Below are positions 9,103 through 17,377 of a DNA stretch of 36,624 nt, piece by piece (within the stretch, counting starts at the first letter, position 1; each line of letters opens with the position of its first letter). Below the pieces are notes generated by a model. The model saw only the letters and a program-made list of their open reading frames with translations. It was not told where the DNA came from and did not search any database. The translations under genes and the position numbers were made by a program. The stretch comes from Candidatus Omnitrophota bacterium (GTDB lineage Bacteria > Omnitrophota > Gorgyraeia > JAFGIU01), in contig JAFGIU010000012.1 in the NCBI GenBank assembly GCA_016929445.1, positions 1-36,624 of the forward strand, in the 5' to 3' direction.

Positions 9103-10773
9103 TCATTCTCGCCCGGCGGCAGGCTCACCAACAACATAAAGAGTGACGCTCTCAACCGGCCCCCGGGAAAAGGCATAGGGCAGAAATCCCCACGCATGCG
9201 AATAAAATCCTGACAGAGCTTTGTGAGACATCGTTCGAATTGGAGAATCTGATTCAAGGTCAAAGCGTTGTATCTCCATCAACCGCATTTCATTCTCCTC
9301 AGATAAACGCCAAGGACATGCAAGGTCCGACCGGAACACAAAATCCCCCGGCTCAGGCTCTTTGTCTTTTGCCAGATAGGAAGCGCCCGCCACGTGCATA
9401 TAGTAACGGAATCCCCACTCCCCGATATACCAACACTCACTCTGCTTATTTAGAAATCCCCTCTTAACGATATTGTCCACAAACTGCCGGCAACTGTTGG
9501 CCAGGTGATAGTCTGCTGCAGCCACGAGCAAACCCACCAATGCGGTCAGCATTACCGCAGGCCTCAACAATTTCTTTGCCCGGTCCGCGTCAAACCGAAG
9601 CACCCAAAGCAAGAGAACCGGGGGAATGACCGGCAACCAATAGCGTACAGCTCCGAACGGCAGCAACATAATTGCCAAAAAGGCATAACTTAGGATCCAC
9701 CACAATAGAAAACCCTTTTTAGGGTCTCGCCAATCCGAAAATGGCAAGAAAAGCGCCCCCACGCCGGCCAAGAGACACACCATGAGCAAGACGCGATTCA
9801 AAAGTGTGTGAGCACAAAGCTCCTGTCGCAGAAGCCCGCAAGCCAAAACAATACCCCCTGCGGCAACAAGAAGTCCTATCCACCTTCGGATAGTGGGTTT
9901 GTGAAACACAATAAGAAAGACCGGGAAAATCGTCGCTCCTCCCAATGAGATAATCAGACTGGCAAGGATCTCTGCCCGGTCTTCTGTTATATTTCTGAAC
10001 GCCCATAAATACTTCAGCCACTCCGCATGAAACCCAAAGATAGGCTCCAGCCCTAAAGGCCACAGACTTCCCAAGAGTACCAGGATGGCCACACCCCAAG
10101 GTAAGAGCAGCCGCAGCGCCACAGTACGAATGCCTTTCCAGCCCGAGGAGAACCACCCAAAAGCCAGCAGCGCCGGAATGATCCAAAAAGTCGTATACCG
10201 GATCATGGATCCACAAAAGAAGAACAGCACGCTCGCCGGCGCATTCCACGGACTCTGGGAGTCCCAGCTGCGGAGGAAATAATAAATTCCTCCAAGGATC
10301 AGAGCCAGGGCCGGAACATCACTCATCACATTGTGAGCATTTAGAAGAAATCCCGGAGTGCACAGGAGCCCCAGAGCCACCCAAAAGGCATGCGAAGTAT
10401 ACATTCGTGCAACTAAATAGCAGAAAAGAACACTAATGAATGTGAAGCACAGCATGAGCAGATGATAATGGACCTCTGATGCTTGCGGCACAACCGAGCG
10501 AAAACCACGAAGAAGATGTACAAGAAAGGGCGGGTGAAAAAAAGACTTGGACAGGGTCATGGGCTGGCCAAACACGTATCCTGGAAAAGTGTACCGGGCA
10601 AAGTTCGCATGCACGGTTTGTGAACGTGTTTCTCTGGAAAACCCAACAAAATAAGCACTATCCACATGGTAGGCTTTACCGGTAAACGGGAGACAAAAAA
10701 CCAACACTGCCGCCAATAAAAGCAGGATCTCAATCCGGAAGCACCTGACTTCCTTGATTTCAGCCCTGGACAT
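9103..10773 (-). CDS. Polytopic GT-C type glycosyltransferase
   Basis: A 556-residue membrane protein. Helix 1 is followed by a periplasmic loop with an acidic residue (KAYHVDSAYFVGFSRE, D38), then HPPFLVHLL, and many hydrophobic segments to about residue 430, ending in a soluble domain of some 130 residues. This is the topology of ArnT/PMT-like enzymes using polyprenyl-phosphate sugars. The substrate is unknown. The ATG at 10773 lies 5 bases after AAGGAGT, a strong ribosome site placed inside the end of the DegT gene, with which it overlaps by 14 bases; the aminotransferase may make the amino sugar used by this enzyme. Confidence 0.82.
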   Translation of the reverse strand: MSRAEIKEVRCFRIEILLLLAAVLVFCLPFTGKAYHVDSAYFVGFSRETRSQTVHANFARYTFPGYVFGQPMTLSKSFFHPPFLVHLLRGFRSVVPQASEVHYHLLMLCFTFISVLFCYLVARMYTSHAFWVALGLLCTPGFLLNAHNVMSDVPALALILGGIYYFLRSWDSQSPWNAPASVLFFFCGSMIRYTTFWIIPALLAFGWFSSGWKGIRTVALRLLLPWGVAILVLLGSLWPLGLEPIFGFHAEWLKYLWAFRNITEDRAEILASLIISLGGATIFPVFLIVFHKPTIRRWIGLLVAAGGIVLACGLLRQELCAHTLLNRVLLMVCLLAGVGALFLPFSDWRDPKKGFLLWWILSYAFLAIMLLPFGAVRYWLPVIPPVLLLWVLRFDADRAKKLLRPAVMLTALVGLLVAAADYHLANSCRQFVDNIVKRGFLNKQSECWYIGEWGFRYYMHVAGASYLAKDKEPEPGDFVFRSDLACPWRLSEENEMRLMEIQRFDLESDSPIRTMSHKALSGFYSHAWGFLPYAFSRGPVESVTLYVVGEPAAGRE

Positions 10774-11827
10774 GAAGACTCCTTAGCGCTTCTTCGATTC
10801 TCAAGAACTCCGGGTCTTCCATAAGGGGATATAAAGGAAGCGTGACGACCTCAGCACAAACCTTTTCAGATACCGGAAGACTTTTGGCCGCAATTCCTAG
10901 GCGTTGAAGGGAAGGTTGGCGATGCAAAGGAACAGGATAATGCATCCCGGTTTCTACGCCATAATTGAGCATCTTCTGTCTAAGACCCTTCCGATCTGGA
11001 ACCCGAATAGCCATCATGTGGTATACATGACTCCCCTTGGGGCCCGGGCACTGGTAACCCATGCCACAATCATCCAGAACTGTCCGGTACCGCTGCGCCC
11101 ACAGAATGCGCCGGGCATTCCAATCCTCCAGACGCCGGAGCTTGGCGCGCAACACAGCTGCTTGCATGGCATCCATCCGGTGACTGAAGCCCAGTTCCTG
11201 ATGAACCTGATAGCCTTCTTGCCCATGATTCCTAAGAGTTCGAACGCGCGCCGCCAAACCAGGATCATGGGTCACAACCGCACCCGCATCTCCCCAGGCT
11301 CCCAAGTTCTTGGTCGGATAAAAGCTGAAACAACCGATATCTGCGAAAGTCCCGGCTTTCAGACCCCCAAGAACTGCACCATGCGCCTGGGCAGCGTCTT
11401 CGACGACCCGCACACCAAATTCGTTCGTCAGATCCAGCAGTTCCCTCATTGGCGTCATCCGGCCGTAAAGATGTACGGGAATCACTGCGCGTACACGGGA
11501 CCTCTGACGCAACGCCTGCCGCACACCGGCTAAGTCGATCAAAAAGGAACCGGGATCTATATCCACAAAAACCGGGGTCGCTCCCACATGGCACACGGCC
11601 TCAGCAGTCGCCACAAACGACGCGGCCGGCACCACAACTTCGTCCCCGAGTCCGATTCCAAGGGCCCTGAGCGCAAGGGAAAGGGCGTCAGTGCCGGAAG
11701 AAACGCCCACACAATGGCCTGATCCACAGTAAGCGGCAAATTCCTGTTCAAAGGTCTCTACCTCTTCCCCAAGAACGAATTCCGAGGCCTCCGCAACACG
11801 TGTAACGGCCTGGGACACCTCGGACAA
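10760..11827 (-). CDS. DegT/DnrJ/EryC1 aminotransferase for nucleotide sugars
   Basis: A PLP enzyme that aminates keto-sugar nucleotides. The listed TTG start gives 355 residues: SSGTDALSLALRALGIG binds PLP phosphate, VEDAAQAHGA carries the conserved Asp, SFYPTKNLGAWGDAG the internal-aldimine Lys (about K173), and HYPVPLHRQPSL the substrate loop. The family's N-terminus is clearly longer: the same frame upstream reads EVSLFAPSRENALVLSEV, a normal DegT opening, and stays open to 11930-11932 (TAG), yet contains no ATG, GTG or TTG before the TTG at 11827. An ATG at 11886 lies in another frame. Either a non-standard start is used, or a frameshift (biological or in the assembly) hides the start. 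Confidence 0.9.
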   Translation of the reverse strand: MSEVSQAVTRVAEASEFVLGEEVETFEQEFAAYCGSGHCVGVSSGTDALSLALRALGIGLGDEVVVPAASFVATAEAVCHVGATPVFVDIDPGSFLIDLAGVRQALRQRSRVRAVIPVHLYGRMTPMRELLDLTNEFGVRVVEDAAQAHGAVLGGLKAGTFADIGCFSFYPTKNLGAWGDAGAVVTHDPGLAARVRTLRNHGQEGYQVHQELGFSHRMDAMQAAVLRAKLRRLEDWNARRILWAQRYRTVLDDCGMGYQCPGPKGSHVYHMMAIRVPDRKGLRQKMLNYGVETGMHYPVPLHRQPSLQRLGIAAKSLPVSEKVCAEVVTLPLYPLMEDPEFLRIEEALRSLHVQG

Positions 11828-11902
11828 AACAAGCGCATTTTCTCTTGAAGGAGCAAAGAGAGAGACTTCCGGGCAGGAGGAATCATATGCGGGATGTGCT
11901 TT

Positions 11903-11911
11903 TGTTATAAT
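11903..11911 (+). promoter_or_regulatory. Extended -10 element, possibly bidirectional
   Basis: TGTTATAAT is an extended -10 (TGn plus TATAAT) pointing to the sulfatase-fold gene. Read on the other strand the same bases give TATAAC, pointing toward the DegT gene. No convincing -35 box is seen in either direction, which fits an extended -10 promoter. Symmetric -10 boxes that fire both ways are known in bacteria. Confidence 0.45.
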
Positions 11912-11979
11912 GGCTGCGCTCCAGGAAGACTAAAACCAAGTTTGTATTATCTCATATGTCCTGCCGCCCGGGAGACCCT

Positions 11980-13338
11980 GTGAAGGCCAAACTCATTCTA
12001 ATCTGTTTATGCCTGCTTCTAGCAATAGTCGCTGTCAAGGCGCTCCTGTCCGATAGGGTCCCTGCCCGAAACAAAAGCCCGAACCTTATCCTCATCTCAA
12101 TTGATTCCCTGAGAGCCGACCATCTTGGCTGTTATCACTATGGAAAGCCAACATCTCCCAATATTGACCGTCTGGCAAAACAAGGCATTCTTTTCACCGA
12201 TTGTACGGCTAGCTCGTCTTGGACACTTCCCTCACACGTCAGCATGATGACGGGCATGTACCCCAGTTCTCATGGGGTCATTAATCCCAATTTCAAGCTC
12301 CGTGATGAGGCCGATACTCTCGCGGAACAACTCAAATCCAATGGATATTCCACTGCGGCCTTTGTCTCCGGCCCCCTGGTTACTTCGACTTTCGGATTTG
12401 ACCAAGGCTTTGACATTTTCGAGGAAAGCAATAGCAGCACCCTCGAGGAAAAAGGGGCCGGCGATATCACCTCCCCTGGTCTCACACAGGCAATAATCTC
12501 CTGGCTGAAGAAGCCTGGCAAAGACCCGTTCTTTCTCTTCCTGCATTTTTGGGACGTGCACTACGACTATATCCCGCCGGATCCCTATGCAGGCTTGTTC
12601 GACAGAGACTATACCGGAACCTTTGACGGAAGAGATTATGTCCACACTGATATTCTCGGCCCCCCCGTAGATGCGAATGCACTAAACCACGCACAAGCCC
12701 TTTATGACGGAGAGCTGCGCTGGGTGGATTACCACGTGGGATTAATTCTCGATGCGTTGGAAGAGCTGGATCTCGACACCCATACTGTTATCCTGCTCAC
12801 CTCCGATCATGGAGATGAGTTCAATGACCACGGAAATCTAGGTCACGGCAAGAATCTCTATGAGAGCACGCTTCGGGTTCCTTTGATCTTGGCATCGCCC
12901 TATCATCCAAAAGGAGTTGAAATCTCCACACCTACCTCAATTGTGGATATCCCTGCTACCCTTCTGGACGCCGTTGGAGTCGTCTCGAGTATCCCTACCG
13001 AAGGAGCTTCCATTCTGGCCCAATCCGCTCACACGGCACGACCCATATTTTCGGAACTCCATGAGGAGTTCAAATCCGTACGGATTGGTGTAAATAAGGG
13101 CATTTTTGATTCCAGGGATCAATTGATTGAAGCGTACGATCTGGCCACAGATCCCCGCGAATATTCCAATCTTGTCTCAAATCCAAACACATCCTTCGAG
13201 ATGACCGCCCGGAAACTTAAGGAGAAATACACTACGTGGCAGGATACAGTACGGAAGAAACAGAATTGGGCAGTGCGCAGGGCTAAGCAACAGGAGGAAA
13301 TCTCAGAACAACTCCGGTCCTTGGGTTACCTGCACTAG
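11980..13338 (+). CDS. Membrane-anchored sulfatase-fold hydrolase/phosphotransferase
   Basis: An alkaline-phosphatase-superfamily protein of 452 residues from GTG 11980, with an N-terminal anchor or signal (LILICLCLLLAIVAV). LISIDSLRADHLGCY holds the first metal-binding Asp, WTLPSHVSMMTG the nucleophile site, and SDHGDEFNDHG plus GHGKNLYE the second metal site. The nucleophile position is Thr (TLPSH) rather than the Cys/Ser of a formylglycine sulfatase (CxPxR), so true sulfatase activity is doubtful; phosphoglycerol/phosphoethanolamine-type transfer is an alternative. The catalytic domain should face the periplasm. GGGAG at 11970-11974 sits 5 bases before the GTG; an in-frame ATG at 11956 has no ribosome site. 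Overlaps the convergent radical SAM gene by 36 bases. Confidence 0.85.
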   Translation: MKAKLILICLCLLLAIVAVKALLSDRVPARNKSPNLILISIDSLRADHLGCYHYGKPTSPNIDRLAKQGILFTDCTASSSWTLPSHVSMMTGMYPSSHGVINPNFKLRDEADTLAEQLKSNGYSTAAFVSGPLVTSTFGFDQGFDIFEESNSSTLEEKGAGDITSPGLTQAIISWLKKPGKDPFFLFLHFWDVHYDYIPPDPYAGLFDRDYTGTFDGRDYVHTDILGPPVDANALNHAQALYDGELRWVDYHVGLILDALEELDLDTHTVILLTSDHGDEFNDHGNLGHGKNLYESTLRVPLILASPYHPKGVEISTPTSIVDIPATLLDAVGVVSSIPTEGASILAQSAHTARPIFSELHEEFKSVRIGVNKGIFDSRDQLIEAYDLATDPREYSNLVSNPNTSFEMTARKLKEKYTTWQDTVRKKQNWAVRRAKQQEEISEQLRSLGYLH

Positions 13339-14751
13339 GACTTCGGAGGATTGTTTTTGGACTTGACGCCAAGCCTCGTGCCGGAGACGTTTAAGGTCAT
13401 CCGGCCCAAATTCAGAGGTTTGAATATTCCCCTTTGCAAAACGCAAATCAATCAACCGGGTTCCTTTAACAAGAAACCCCTCCTCAATACATTGATTCCA
13501 TAAAGGGGTACCCGGAAAAGGTGTCGCAATCGAAAAGGTCGCACTGTCCAACTCAAGGGCAAGAGCCATCTTCACCGTACGGTACATGTCCTCTAAAGTC
13601 TCTCCGGGATATCCCAACATGAATGTCCCATCCGCGAACATACCCAAGTCCTTGACGCTCCGGACCAAGGCAGGTACCCGGCCAAGCAAGACAGGCTTAC
13701 CCATGGAGTCTAACCGGCTTTTGTCTGCCACCTCGATAGGCAGACCCACCCTGTAACAACCGCTGGCACGCATCTTTTCAAGAAGGGCCTGATCCAAGGT
13801 CCAAATCGCCAACCCGACCACCGCATACCAACTTAGACCCAAGCCACGCTCCACCATTCCGTCAAAGAGCTTCGCCGCATACCTTTTATTCAGAGTAAGA
13901 TTGTCGTCAAAGAAATGCATTTCCCGTATTCCCGAGGATACCAAGAGCTCCATCTCGTCGAGCACATCTTCGACATCCCTCAAACGATAGGACGAACCCC
14001 AGAGACTTTCAGAGGCACAGAAGGAACAGCCCACCGGACAGCCTCGCGATACGACAACCGGAGTGAACGGATGACGCAGCACAGGACGGTAACCAAAAGG
14101 ACGTATTGTCAACTCTGAGTACCTCTTGATCGGCAACAGATGCCGGGCCGGCAAGGGCAGCTTCTTCGCGCACAACGGCATCAAAGGCCGGCTGGCCGTT
14201 CGGTGCTGTTCATCACCATCCCGGAATGCGATTCCCCGGACAGTGTTGAGGTCCTTCCCGGCACTTAGGGCCCGCACAAGCTCGAGAAAGGTCTCTTCTC
14301 CTTCTCCCAAAACAGAGATATCCACGGTATCGTCGTTCAAAACTTGGCCTGTCAGGACAGTCGGATAAACCCCTCCCATCACCGTCACGATATCCGGATC
14401 GATCCTCTTAACAAGACGGCAGACTTGATGGGATTGCTCTGCCTGAACAAAATGGAGGCAGGAGACACCCACCAAATCAGGCTGAAACTCCCGGATTCTT
14501 TGCTCGATATCTTCTGTCCCGAGGCCGTATTCAAAGAGCCCCTCTTCCAGGAGTCTGTGCTGAGCGTATCCCTCGAGAATGGTGTCCAAGATTTGCACCT
14601 CACACTCAGGCTCCAGCGCAGCAGCCAAATAAGCCAAGCCCAAGGGCGGGTAGGTGCGTTTACTCTCCCCCTCTTCCAAACAGGTGGTCGGCGGCAACAC
14701 AAGCAAGATGCGATGAATGGGGCGTTGTCCTTTGCGCTTATTTCTTGTCAT
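13303..14751 (-). CDS. B12-binding radical SAM protein (C)
   Basis: 482 residues. An N-terminal cobalamin-binding Rossmann domain (ILLVLPP through GGVYPT, about 15-150) precedes a radical SAM domain with the cluster motif CPVGCSFC (C238, C242, C245), then YPGETLEDM and TPFPGTPLW typical of this class. Such enzymes methylate or rearrange unactivated carbons. The substrate is unknown; GT and lipid neighbours suggest a glycan or lipid. It is the last gene of a six-gene minus-strand operon and starts 78 bases after the UbiV-like gene, with GGGGAT upstream of its ATG. It overlaps the convergent sulfatase-fold gene by 36 bases. Confidence 0.9.
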   Translation of the reverse strand: MTRNKRKGQRPIHRILLVLPPTTCLEEGESKRTYPPLGLAYLAAALEPECEVQILDTILEGYAQHRLLEEGLFEYGLGTEDIEQRIREFQPDLVGVSCLHFVQAEQSHQVCRLVKRIDPDIVTVMGGVYPTVLTGQVLNDDTVDISVLGEGEETFLELVRALSAGKDLNTVRGIAFRDGDEQHRTASRPLMPLCAKKLPLPARHLLPIKRYSELTIRPFGYRPVLRHPFTPVVVSRGCPVGCSFCASESLWGSSYRLRDVEDVLDEMELLVSSGIREMHFFDDNLTLNKRYAAKLFDGMVERGLGLSWYAVVGLAIWTLDQALLEKMRASGCYRVGLPIEVADKSRLDSMGKPVLLGRVPALVRSVKDLGMFADGTFMLGYPGETLEDMYRTVKMALALELDSATFSIATPFPGTPLWNQCIEEGFLVKGTRLIDLRFAKGNIQTSEFGPDDLKRLRHEAWRQVQKQSSEVLVQVTQGPELF

Positions 14752-14829
14752 GTGCGATCCCCATTCCCGGAGTCCCGTCTGGCGTCAAACCGTCAACCTC
14801 AATACATTGATTCCGAATAACGTCTGCCT

Positions 14830-15681
14830 TCATATCGGCAAATCAGGCTGAAAAACAAACCGAGTCACAAAAGGGTAAGACAAAACCTCTGGAATGCTGC
14901 GGGAACTCTTGTAGAACTGGGTGTTTCCCTTGAGCAAAAGGCCGCCCGGAACACTCGAGTGCGCAAGCTTGTAGCCCCCTCCCCGGCACTCTTGCGCACA
15001 GGACCTGGCACCCAGGCCCCCCCGGTTGAAAACACAGTCGCGAGTGTTCGTCACGACCGCATAAGGCCAATATAAGGAAACCGCGATCCCAGTTCCGGTG
15101 AACTCATCTTCGACTCCCTGGTCCAGGACATCCAGTTCGACTCGACTCACACCCAGTCCCTCAAGGAACGAAACGGCTTGCTTGCTCAGACCCATTTGGC
15201 GCATTCTCTGTTGAGCTCCTGAGGGCAACTCATCGAAATAGGGAAGAATGCGCGGGTCTCTGCGCTGCTTGTTAAGCAGCCTCCCTTGGACAGGCTTTAA
15301 ACCATACTGCCGGCAAAGTCTCAACACACCCCAGTCGTTGTAGACAACCTCGGCATCCGGTAAGGACTCCGAGAGAAAAGACAACAGACTCTCCGCCCGG
15401 TCCAAAAAGTCTTCCCCAACAGGTGGAGTCAGCAGCGTAAGAGGTCTACAGATCTTGCCCGCTTCCAACACAAGATCCTGAAGTTCTTCAACGCTCGGCA
15501 TCAGATAGTGGCAGAATTCGTTTCCATAATAGATGCGGTCCCAGCTCTCACTGGATGCAATAGACGCAACGGTTTGAGCGTGAAGCGCTGCTTCACATCC
15601 GGGCCGGGCAGCATTAATTAAGCCCGGGACTTTCTGAGGATTACGCGTAGTAGCAATAACGACGTTCACAATCATTCCCAT
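14830..15681 (-). CDS. U32 family protein, UbiV-like
   Basis: 283 residues of the peptidase-U32/UbiUV superfamily TIM-barrel type: YYGNEFCHYLMPSVEELQDLV, PPVGEDFLDRAESLL and VVYNDWGVLRLC are characteristic. Cysteines at 57, 216, 228 and 232 (CX11CX3C at the end) closely match the spacing of the four iron-sulfur ligands known in E. coli UbiV (C39, C180, C193, C197). UbiV with UbiU hydroxylates a ring without oxygen. Here the ubiquinone genes and UbiT are absent, so the substrate is probably different. It overlaps the UbiU-like gene by 41 bases, implying coupled translation and probably a heterodimer. GTG 15669 is an alternative start. Confidence 0.82.
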   Translation of the reverse strand: MGMIVNVVIATTRNPQKVPGLINAARPGCEAALHAQTVASIASSESWDRIYYGNEFCHYLMPSVEELQDLVLEAGKICRPLTLLTPPVGEDFLDRAESLLSFLSESLPDAEVVYNDWGVLRLCRQYGLKPVQGRLLNKQRRDPRILPYFDELPSGAQQRMRQMGLSKQAVSFLEGLGVSRVELDVLDQGVEDEFTGTGIAVSLYWPYAVVTNTRDCVFNRGGLGARSCAQECRGGGYKLAHSSVPGGLLLKGNTQFYKSSRSIPEVLSYPFVTRFVFQPDLPI

Positions 15682-16684
15682 AGTGATTTTGGTAAATTCG
15701 ACGCATTTTACTTTCGTGTTCCTCCGGTGACTGGGTTTCCAGTACCGCTAACCCCTGCTTTACCATCCGGACTGCTTGGAGTTTTCGAGACAATGAATAC
15801 TCACGGCCGGCTATCTTCAAGTAGGACACTCCCGCATTGCGTAAGTCACCAAGATTGCACAAACCACACGCCTGCAGAGATTTCGAAAGACTCTCTTGGA
15901 CAGGCTTTGTCCATCTCTTGTGCCAGTCCTCCGAAGCGCCTGACAAGGGGCTAATGTCGTAGTCCAAACAGCAGCCAAAACTTGCCCGCATCATCCTGTG
16001 GTCTATCTTTTCCGAAACCCTCAATGGCAATTGGTTCACAATCGCTTTGGCCAAGGATGTCGCACGCAAATCCATCAGACTAAACCACTTCCCAACTCCC
16101 AACCCATGCTGAAAAGTACAAAAGGCATCCACATTCTTGCAACGGGTGTTCATGACCAAGATTTCAAAGTCCAGGTCAGGAACCTTTCGGACCAATGTGG
16201 CAATTTCGGCCAATGCTAAGTGCCTCGGCAAAATTACCCGCGAAACTCCAAGATCACGATAGAGTTTCGCTCCATCCGAATTCAAAACGCCACTCAAGAG
16301 ACTCAAGTGTATTTCAAAGTCTCCTGAAAATTCCTTTCTCAAGACATGAATCAATCCAGGATCTGCCACAATACAGCTTTTCAACCCGGACCCCGCCAAC
16401 TGCCTGATTTGTTCCAGGACCCAATCGAGTTGCGGCTGAGAATACGATTCGTTCAGGGCAAGGCTGATGCCTGCACTCTGCTCACTTGCCGTGCGAACAG
16501 CCTCCTTAAATGCCTGCGTGCCTCCAAAAGATCCGTGCGGACAGTACCGCCGGTTGGGCCCCCCTAAATGACTGTACTCCTGGGTCCAGTCGCGTTCAAA
16601 AATCCCGCAGAAAAACTCATCTGCTCCTGCCTCAATCAGCGGAAGCACTTCTAAACCTTCAGAGAGTGGCGCAACGATCTGCAC
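15641..16684 (-). CDS. U32 family protein, UbiU-like
   Basis: 347 residues of the U32 superfamily: EAGADEFFCGIF at the start, the family signature VSRVILPRHLALAEI near 147-161, and AGVSYLKIAGRE near 284-294. Cys182 and Cys189 have the CX6C spacing of UbiU (C169/C176), followed by C238/C239 and CGLC (273-276), enough to hold a [4Fe-4S] cluster. The end CERRYCYYA adds two more cysteines. Likely partner of the adjacent UbiV-like protein. GTG start with GAGG five to six bases upstream. Overlaps the WbqC gene end by 26 bases. Family relatives hydroxylate ubiquinone precursors, tRNA or rRNA using prephenate; the target here is unknown. Confidence 0.85.
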   Translation of the reverse strand: MQIVAPLSEGLEVLPLIEAGADEFFCGIFERDWTQEYSHLGGPNRRYCPHGSFGGTQAFKEAVRTASEQSAGISLALNESYSQPQLDWVLEQIRQLAGSGLKSCIVADPGLIHVLRKEFSGDFEIHLSLLSGVLNSDGAKLYRDLGVSRVILPRHLALAEIATLVRKVPDLDFEILVMNTRCKNVDAFCTFQHGLGVGKWFSLMDLRATSLAKAIVNQLPLRVSEKIDHRMMRASFGCCLDYDISPLSGASEDWHKRWTKPVQESLSKSLQACGLCNLGDLRNAGVSYLKIAGREYSLSRKLQAVRMVKQGLAVLETQSPEEHESKMRRIYQNHYGNDCERRYCYYA

Positions 16685-17372
16685 TTTGACCTCGCGTGAT
16701 CACGGCCAGGCTTTCCGGCCCTGCATTAAAAAGAAGGTCGGGGATTCCCATATAAGGAATGAACCCCTCGTAAACCTGCGAATATCGAGGATGAAGATAG
16801 TCCTGATATTGAAACTGGATATTTGCCTGGTGAAGCTCTTGCTCATCAAGGTATACGCGCGCTGCAGACGAAGAAAGATAGTCTGTGGCCCCGAGTTCCC
16901 GGCAAATAGAGATCACCCCGTCTGTCTTTGTAGCCTTGGAGCTAAGGTCTGTGGACAAAATTATTTCCGTCTCAATTCCCAGCTCTCTTACACACCACAA
17001 AATAATCTCCAGGTCCAAGTCGACCAAATTGCGCCATGTCCTCTTGAGCAAAATGCTTTCAAAAAAGCCGGCATAAGAATTAAAGTAGGGAGCCCTTCTG
17101 TAGCTATCTCTCAAAGTCTTCCAGTGCTTCAAAGCCCAGCCCTTGTGGTTATCAACTTTGACTTCCTTTAGACTCTGGCCAAATCGTCCTCTTGAGAACA
17201 CAGGCACCGATAACCAGACAGGCCCGTGAGAACTCCGGATTCGGTTCCGGTTCCTCCAGGAATGCCGGTCATACTGAACATCCAGATGCAACACAAAGGC
17301 ATCGCAGCGATGAATCTGGTCAAAAAAACCAAGCCAAGGAAGATACCCGACCTGGTGAATTCCTATGCGCAC
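16659..17372 (-). CDS. WbqC-like family protein
   Basis: 237 residues matching the WbqC family (PF08889): IHQVGYLPWLGFFDQIHRCDAFVLHLDVQYDRHSWRNRNRI is the diagnostic opening, followed by WLSVPV and the helical KHWKTLRDSYRRAPYF region. WbqC proteins occur in O-antigen and glycolipid clusters and are thought to act in sugar or lipid modification; the mechanism is not established. The frame opens at a GTG at 17387, but the GTG at 17372 has GGGAG eight bases upstream and starts just before the conserved IHQ, as in homologues, so it is chosen. Five bases separate it from the preceding radical SAM gene's stop. Confidence 0.88.
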   Translation of the reverse strand: MRIGIHQVGYLPWLGFFDQIHRCDAFVLHLDVQYDRHSWRNRNRIRSSHGPVWLSVPVFSRGRFGQSLKEVKVDNHKGWALKHWKTLRDSYRRAPYFNSYAGFFESILLKRTWRNLVDLDLEIILWCVRELGIETEIILSTDLSSKATKTDGVISICRELGATDYLSSSAARVYLDEQELHQANIQFQYQDYLHPRYSQVYEGFIPYMGIPDLLFNAGPESLAVITRGQSADRCATL

Positions 17373-17377
17373 AGGTT

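Noticed and set aside
11980-13338. Calling the protein a genuine arylsulfatase
   Set aside because: The Cys/Ser-x-Pro-x-Arg formylglycine motif is missing; TLPSH stands in its place.
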